This document shows positions 60,259 to 64,000 of a DNA stretch of 64,000 nt, piece after piece. The translations under genes and the position numbers were made by a program. Every line of letters starts with the position of its first letter. Positions within the stretch are counted from its first letter, which is position 1. The notes below the pieces were generated by a model. It worked only from the letters and a program-made list of their open reading frames with translations. It did no database searches and was not told the origin of the DNA. The DNA comes from UBA4085 sp964556755 (GTDB lineage: Bacteria > Acidobacteriota > Aminicenantia > Aminicenantales > UBA4085), in assembly GCA_964556755.1 (NCBI GenBank), contig CAZKXI010000003.1, forward strand, positions 186,001 to 250,000, written 5' to 3'.

Positions 60259-60922
60259 AGCCGCCTTCAGGACCGCCGCGCTGGCCCTTCTCGCGGCCGG
60301 GATGGCCCTATCCCAGGCCGCGCCCGATCTCCCGATCCTGGCCGCCGACGATTTCGAGACGGGGGATTCCGCCCGCTGGCGACCCTGTGATCCGGCCCGC
60401 TGGCGGATCGCGGAGGACCAGGGCGGCCGTTTCTATGAGCTGATCGCCCCCGGTCCCGCCGGCAAGGTCAGGGCCCCCACGTCTTGGTCGGTGCTGCAGA
60501 CCGCGGGCCTCTCGGAATTCAGCCTGACGGGACGCTTCAAGTGCTATACCGATCCGGCCAACGACAAGCGCGACCTGTGCGTGGTCTTCGGCTTCCAGGA
60601 CCCGGAGCATTTCTATTACGTCCATTTCTCCGCTTCCAGCGACGGCGTCCACAACATTATCGGCCTGGTGAACGGGTCCGATCGGGTCAAGATCAACCGC
60701 GAGCCCGAGGGCAAGTCCGTCTTCCGCCTGATGGACAAAGCCTGGCACGCCTTCAAGGTCGCGCGGGACGAGCGCGGGCGCGTGGCCGCCTACATCGACG
60801 ACATGACGGCGCCCATCCTGACGGCCGAGGATGCCGTCCTGCCTCCAGGCCGAGTCGGGATCGGCTCCTTTGACGACACCGGCGCCTTCGACGACATCGT
60901 CCTGCGCGGGCGGACCCGTTGA
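60251..60922 (+). CDS. Secreted lectin/glucanase-fold (DUF1080-like) protein
   Basis: 223 residues from ATG 60251, overlapping the AKR stop; signal peptide MRKAAFRTAALALLAAGMAL. Beta-jelly-roll pattern ADDFETGDSARWRPCDPARW, LTGRFKCYTDPANDKRDLCV, FGFQDPEHFYYVHFSASSDG and GRVGIGSFDDTGAFDDIVL, typical of concanavalin-like/3-keto-disaccharide hydrolase-type (DUF1080) domains. Likely binds or processes oligosaccharide with the exported AKR. Confidence 0.72.
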   Translation: MRKAAFRTAALALLAAGMALSQAAPDLPILAADDFETGDSARWRPCDPARWRIAEDQGGRFYELIAPGPAGKVRAPTSWSVLQTAGLSEFSLTGRFKCYTDPANDKRDLCVVFGFQDPEHFYYVHFSASSDGVHNIIGLVNGSDRVKINREPEGKSVFRLMDKAWHAFKVARDERGRVAAYIDDMTAPILTAEDAVLPPGRVGIGSFDDTGAFDDIVLRGRTR

Positions 60923-60944
60923 TCCTGCGCCCGGGAGTCACGCC

Positions 60945-62312
60945 ATGACGGATCCCGCCGACAGCGTGCCGACCGGCAAAGGGCGCGGCCTGCCCATGAT
61001 CGCGGCCCGCGACCTGGAGGACCTTCAGGCGGAAAAGGAATACCTGCGCGGCGTGGACGCGCGGCGGCCCTTCTTCCGGCGATGGCGCGGCTACTGGAAG
61101 CTGACCGGGCCCGGCTGGATGCAGAGCGCCATCACCCTCGGCGCCGGAACGGCCGGCTCGACCATCCTGGCCGCGGCCGCCTACGGCTACCGGCTTCTCT
61201 GGGTCCAGCCCGTGGCCATGGCCCTGGGCATCGCCGTCTTCGCCGCGATCGGGCGGCAGACGCTGATCACGGGCCGGCGCCCCTATGAAGCCTTCAAGAC
61301 CGAGCTCCACCCGCTCCTGGCCGTCCTCTGGGGGATCACGGTCCTTGTCTCGTCCATCGTCTTCCAATTCCCCCAATACGCCCTGGGCACGGAGGTCCTG
61401 CGCGACATCCTGGCTGTGGCCGGAATCGACGCGCCGAAGTTCATCATCGCAGCCCTCTTCCTAGCCGGCTCGACGGCCATCTGCTGGAGCTACGGCCGGG
61501 GCAGCCGCCGGGCCATCCGCGGCTTCGAGCGCATCCTGAAATACATCTTGCTCTTCATGGTGGCCGCCTTCGCCCTGGTCGTGGTCAGGACGGGCATCGA
61601 CGGGCGGGCTCTGGTCAAGGGACTCTTCGGGTTCTCGATTCCGGGCTCCAAGCAGGGCCTGGCCCTGGTTCTCGGCCAGCTCGGGGCCGCGGTCGGCGTC
61701 AACATGACCTTCCTCTACCCCTACGCCATGCTTTCGCGGCGCTGGGGGAGGGAGCACTTGGGGCTCAAGAGCTTCGACCTGGGCGTTTCGATGTTCCTGC
61801 CCTTCGTCCTGGCTACGGGCTTCGTGACGATCGCCTGCGCCAACACCCTCTACGCCCGCGGCATCCAGGTCAGGGGCGCGGTGGATGCCGCCCATGCCCT
61901 GGCCCCGGTGGTCGGGGCAACCCTCGGCCGGGTGGTCTTCTCGCTGGGCATCCTGAGCATGTGCTTCACGACTATGGTCCTGGAGATGCTGATCGCCGGC
62001 TTCGTCCTGAGCGAGATGCTGGGCTTCGCTCTGCATGGCCGGGCTTACAAGGCGGCCACCATGACCGCCAACATCGGCGTCCTGGGGGCTTTCGCCGCCC
62101 TGCCCTTCTGGGTTCCCGTGGCCGCTTCCTCCCTCAACCTGGTCATGCTTCCCGTCGCCTACCTGGCTTTCTTCAGCCTGCACAACAAGCGGTCCTACCT
62201 GGGTGGGGACTTGGTGCGGGGGGCCAAAGGAGTGGTCTGGAACGCCCTTCTCATCCTCGCCATACTGGTCGTGACGGCGGGAGCCGTCGTCAAAATCGCG
62301 TCGTTTTTCTGA
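60945..62312 (+). CDS. NRAMP-like divalent-metal transporter
   Basis: 455 residues from ATG 60945 (GGGAG 9 nt upstream). About eleven membrane segments. LTGPGWMQSAITLGAGTAGS corresponds to the GPG(F/W)-x-DPGN substrate helix, but Asp-Pro-Gly-Asn is replaced (SAITLGAG). MCFTTMVLEMLIAGFVLSEM corresponds to the MPH helix 6. Both metal-ligand motifs are altered, as in NRAMP-related transporters that do not carry Mn/Fe, so substrate is unclear. 22 nt after the lectin-fold gene. Confidence 0.75.
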   Translation: MTDPADSVPTGKGRGLPMIAARDLEDLQAEKEYLRGVDARRPFFRRWRGYWKLTGPGWMQSAITLGAGTAGSTILAAAAYGYRLLWVQPVAMALGIAVFAAIGRQTLITGRRPYEAFKTELHPLLAVLWGITVLVSSIVFQFPQYALGTEVLRDILAVAGIDAPKFIIAALFLAGSTAICWSYGRGSRRAIRGFERILKYILLFMVAAFALVVVRTGIDGRALVKGLFGFSIPGSKQGLALVLGQLGAAVGVNMTFLYPYAMLSRRWGREHLGLKSFDLGVSMFLPFVLATGFVTIACANTLYARGIQVRGAVDAAHALAPVVGATLGRVVFSLGILSMCFTTMVLEMLIAGFVLSEMLGFALHGRAYKAATMTANIGVLGAFAALPFWVPVAASSLNLVMLPVAYLAFFSLHNKRSYLGGDLVRGAKGVVWNALLILAILVVTAGAVVKIASFF

Positions 62313-62423
62313 ACCGAATCCAACTCTTATCGCCTTCACAAATATGATGAATGGGCTTTTTATGTCCCTGCAAAAATTTCCGCCAGAGCGAACCCCGATA
62401 TCCCGAACCGTCTCTGATCGGTT

Positions 62424-63893
62424 TTAGGCGCCCTTGCCGGGCACCTTGATGCGCCGGCCGGGCAGGAGGACCGACTTGCGGGTCATCCCGTTGAGCTTGG
62501 TGAGCATGTCGATCGAGGTGCCGTACTTGCGGGCGATGGACCAGAACGTGTCGCCGGACCGGATGGTATGCCAGGCGACCGAGGCCTCGGGCGGGACGTA
62601 CTTGGGAATGGCCGCCGCGGCCTGCAGGGCCCTGTCTCCATACCCGGGCGGGACCTTGAGGTCGTAGCTTCGCTCCGGCGTCGTGTCCAGGCGGAGCTCG
62701 GGATTGAGGAAGGCCAGCTCCGCGGCCTCCAGGCCCAGGGCCGTCGAGAGGGTCGAGAGCTTGAGAGGCTTGCTGAGCGAGACCGTCTCGTAGCGGACCG
62801 GGGCATAGGCGGGAGGCAGAGTCAGGCCGTACTTCTCAGGGTTGCGGGCGATGAGGATGACGGCGATGAAGCGGGGCACGAAGCGGGCCGTCTCGAAGGG
62901 CAGGCGGGTGAAGAGGTCCCAGAAGTCGTCCAGGTAGTTGATGTGCTGGCTGTTGATGACCCTCTGGACGCCGTATTCGCCGCAGTTGTAGGCGGCCAGG
63001 GCGGTGGTCCAGTCGCCGAAGGTCTTGTGCAGGTCGCCGAGGTGCTTGGCCGCGGAGCGGGTCGACTTCTCGGGATCCATGCGCTCGTCCACCCACTGGT
63101 CGCGGCTCAGGCCGTAGCGGTAGCCCGTGGAGGCGATGAACTGCCACAGGCCCAGGGCTCGAGCCTTGGACAGGGCCCGGGGCATGAAGGCGCTCTCGAT
63201 GGCCGGCAGCCACGACAGCTCCTCCGGCAGCCCGGCTTGGCGGAACTCGGCCGCGATCATGTCGCGGTAGAGGCCGGAGCGGCGGTAGGCTTCGAGGAAG
63301 GAATTCCTTTCGACCGTTTGAAACAGCCGGATCTCGTCCAGGACCCACTTGTTCTCGACCAGGGGGATGGCGTTGCCGCCGTTGGCCGCCGGATTGGCCT
63401 GGCAGGCGTAGATCTCCTGCAGGCGCTGGGCGATCAGGAGGCGAAGATCGTTCTTCTCCTGGATCAGGGGAGAGTCGGCGGCTACTTCGGCCTTGATCAT
63501 CAGGGCATAGGCCCGGTCCAGGGCCCGGAGCGCCCCGTCCAGGTCGCCTCCCTCGCGGCAGGTCTTGGCCTCGGCGTAGGCGTCCAGAGCCTCCTCCAGG
63601 ACCGATGCGGCGTCGCCCTTGGCCGATTCCGGGTTGTTTTCCGAGCCTGCTCCAACGGCGGCCTGCTTCTCCTCGGGGGGGATGACCGTCTTGGGGGCTT
63701 CCTGGGCGCTCTTCTTGGCGACCTCAGTGGGGATCTCGGCACCCGTGGCCGCCCTATTCTCGGTCAGGGAGACATCCTTCCCCGTGACCGGATCGATCCT
63801 GGGAGCGACGTTCGGCTTAGAGGTTTTGGAGCATCCCGCCGCGATGGTCAGGATGACGACTATTCCGATATAACGGAACGTGCGTAAGCTCAT
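62424..63893 (-). CDS. mltD: MltD-type membrane-bound lytic transglycosylase with LysM
   Basis: 489 residues. Lipoprotein leader MSLRTFRYIGIVVILTIAAG then Cys. A variable linker and a helical region (~75-150) precede the SLT domain: LPEELSWLPAIESAFMPRAL (catalytic Glu), SKARALGLWQFIASTGYRYG and TTALAAYNCGEYGVQRVI. A single C-terminal LysM (TIRSGDTFWSIARKYGTSID, then LNGM and LLPGRRIKVP) binds peptidoglycan. Cleaves the glycan strand to 1,6-anhydromuropeptides at the cell wall. Start supported by a promoter only 9 nt upstream. Confidence 0.9.
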   Translation of the reverse strand: MSLRTFRYIGIVVILTIAAGCSKTSKPNVAPRIDPVTGKDVSLTENRAATGAEIPTEVAKKSAQEAPKTVIPPEEKQAAVGAGSENNPESAKGDAASVLEEALDAYAEAKTCREGGDLDGALRALDRAYALMIKAEVAADSPLIQEKNDLRLLIAQRLQEIYACQANPAANGGNAIPLVENKWVLDEIRLFQTVERNSFLEAYRRSGLYRDMIAAEFRQAGLPEELSWLPAIESAFMPRALSKARALGLWQFIASTGYRYGLSRDQWVDERMDPEKSTRSAAKHLGDLHKTFGDWTTALAAYNCGEYGVQRVINSQHINYLDDFWDLFTRLPFETARFVPRFIAVILIARNPEKYGLTLPPAYAPVRYETVSLSKPLKLSTLSTALGLEAAELAFLNPELRLDTTPERSYDLKVPPGYGDRALQAAAAIPKYVPPEASVAWHTIRSGDTFWSIARKYGTSIDMLTKLNGMTRKSVLLPGRRIKVPGKGA

Positions 63894-63902
63894 GCACCGC
63901 CG

Positions 63903-63931
63903 TTTATAGCATCGAGGCCCGGCCCAGTCAA
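63903..63931 (-). promoter_or_regulatory. Promoter of the MltD-like gene (leaderless type)
   Basis: Minus strand TTGACT (63931-63926), 17-nt spacer, TATAAA (63908-63903); the ATG at 63893 begins 9 nt after the -10 box and no clear Shine-Dalgarno sequence lies between. The remaining bases to 64000 show no further gene. Confidence 0.6.
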
Positions 63932-64000
63932 TCGGGATCCGAGCGAGATCCGCGAGGCCCGCTCCAGGTCGGGCCTTTCCCTCAGAATCTGAAGTAGATG

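Noticed and set aside
62406..62423. AACCG-N8-CGGTT as a terminator between the NRAMP-like and mltD genes
   Set aside because: Stem is only 5 bp and followed by four T on one strand only; too weak to call.
62568..63887. 439-codon plus-strand open frame opposite mltD
   Set aside because: Shadow; the minus frame encodes a lipoprotein leader, SLT and LysM domains.
1..64000. CRISPR arrays, tRNA/rRNA genes, integrases or transposases
   Set aside because: I looked for regularly spaced repeats, tRNA-like T-loop sequences and recombinase motifs and saw none; island ends are therefore defined only by composition and gene content.

Overview
The flanks of this window are very GC-rich (about 65% by eye), with GCC/CTG/CGG-biased codons, many 4-11 nt ATGA/GTGA gene overlaps, Tat- and lipoprotein-targeted proteins, and carbohydrate-active enzymes (GH116, heparinase II/III-like). 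This suggests a Gram-negative, probably uncultured bacterium of the Acidobacteriota/Aminicenantota kind. That placement is inferred from gene style; there is no rRNA or ribosomal protein marker here.

Left flank (1-6.9 kb): the 5' part of a secreted GH116/DUF608 glycosidase that runs off the left edge, an NAGPA-type phosphodiester glycosidase, a flavodoxin, and two membrane proteins.

Accessory island (about 6.9-44.0 kb): lower and patchy GC, no integrase or tRNA seen. It breaks into blocks. (a) 7-12.3 kb: HAD-like protein, stand-alone FtsK-gamma winged helix, DUF2225-like protein, UvrD-type helicase fused by position to a frameshifted ARPP-1-like remnant, CYTH protein, and a second broken copy of the HAD gene's 3' end. 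(b) 12.3-19.95 kb: VirD4/HerA-type ATPase with a small partner, divergent from an Alba-PIN RNase fusion, then a large receiver-like/DUF3800-like/zinc-ribbon protein. (c) 19.9-26.6 kb: a tightly overlapping six-gene operon (four-TM coiled-coil protein, vWA lipoprotein, CFI-box protein, HerA/DUF87 ATPase, HExxH protein, small membrane protein) behind a consensus-perfect sigma-54 promoter. (d) 26.7-35.1 kb: a branched-chain-amino-acid-type ABC importer (LivH, LivM, fused LivG-LivF, LivJ-type binding lipoprotein) wrapped around azoline-RiPP (TOMM/LAP) biosynthesis genes (zinc E1-like partner, YcaO, SagB-type dehydrogenase) and a 59-codon candidate precursor gene. (e) 35.2-44.0 kb: an abrupt drop to AT-rich DNA and seven coupled genes: hybrid histidine kinase/receiver, ThiF-type E1, two unknowns, a receiver-AAA+ protein that lacks the GAFTGA loop, a large protein ending in a pore-like two-TM module, and a small two-TM protein.

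Right flank (44.3-64 kb): an AddAB-like helicase-nuclease pair, two lipoproteins, a SecA-like ATPase with an added C-terminal membrane segment, a 389-bp inverted-repeat element, a secreted kinase-like protein, an SDR, a heparinase-like protein, a Tat-exported aldo/keto reductase, a lectin-fold protein, an NRAMP-like transporter and an MltD-type lytic transglycosylase.

Best candidates for undescribed biology are the sigma-54-driven HerA operon (c), the RiPP-plus-importer operon (d) and the receiver/E1/AAA+/pore cassette (e). Several right-flank genes appear to be leaderless, with a -10 box only 7-9 nt before the start codon.
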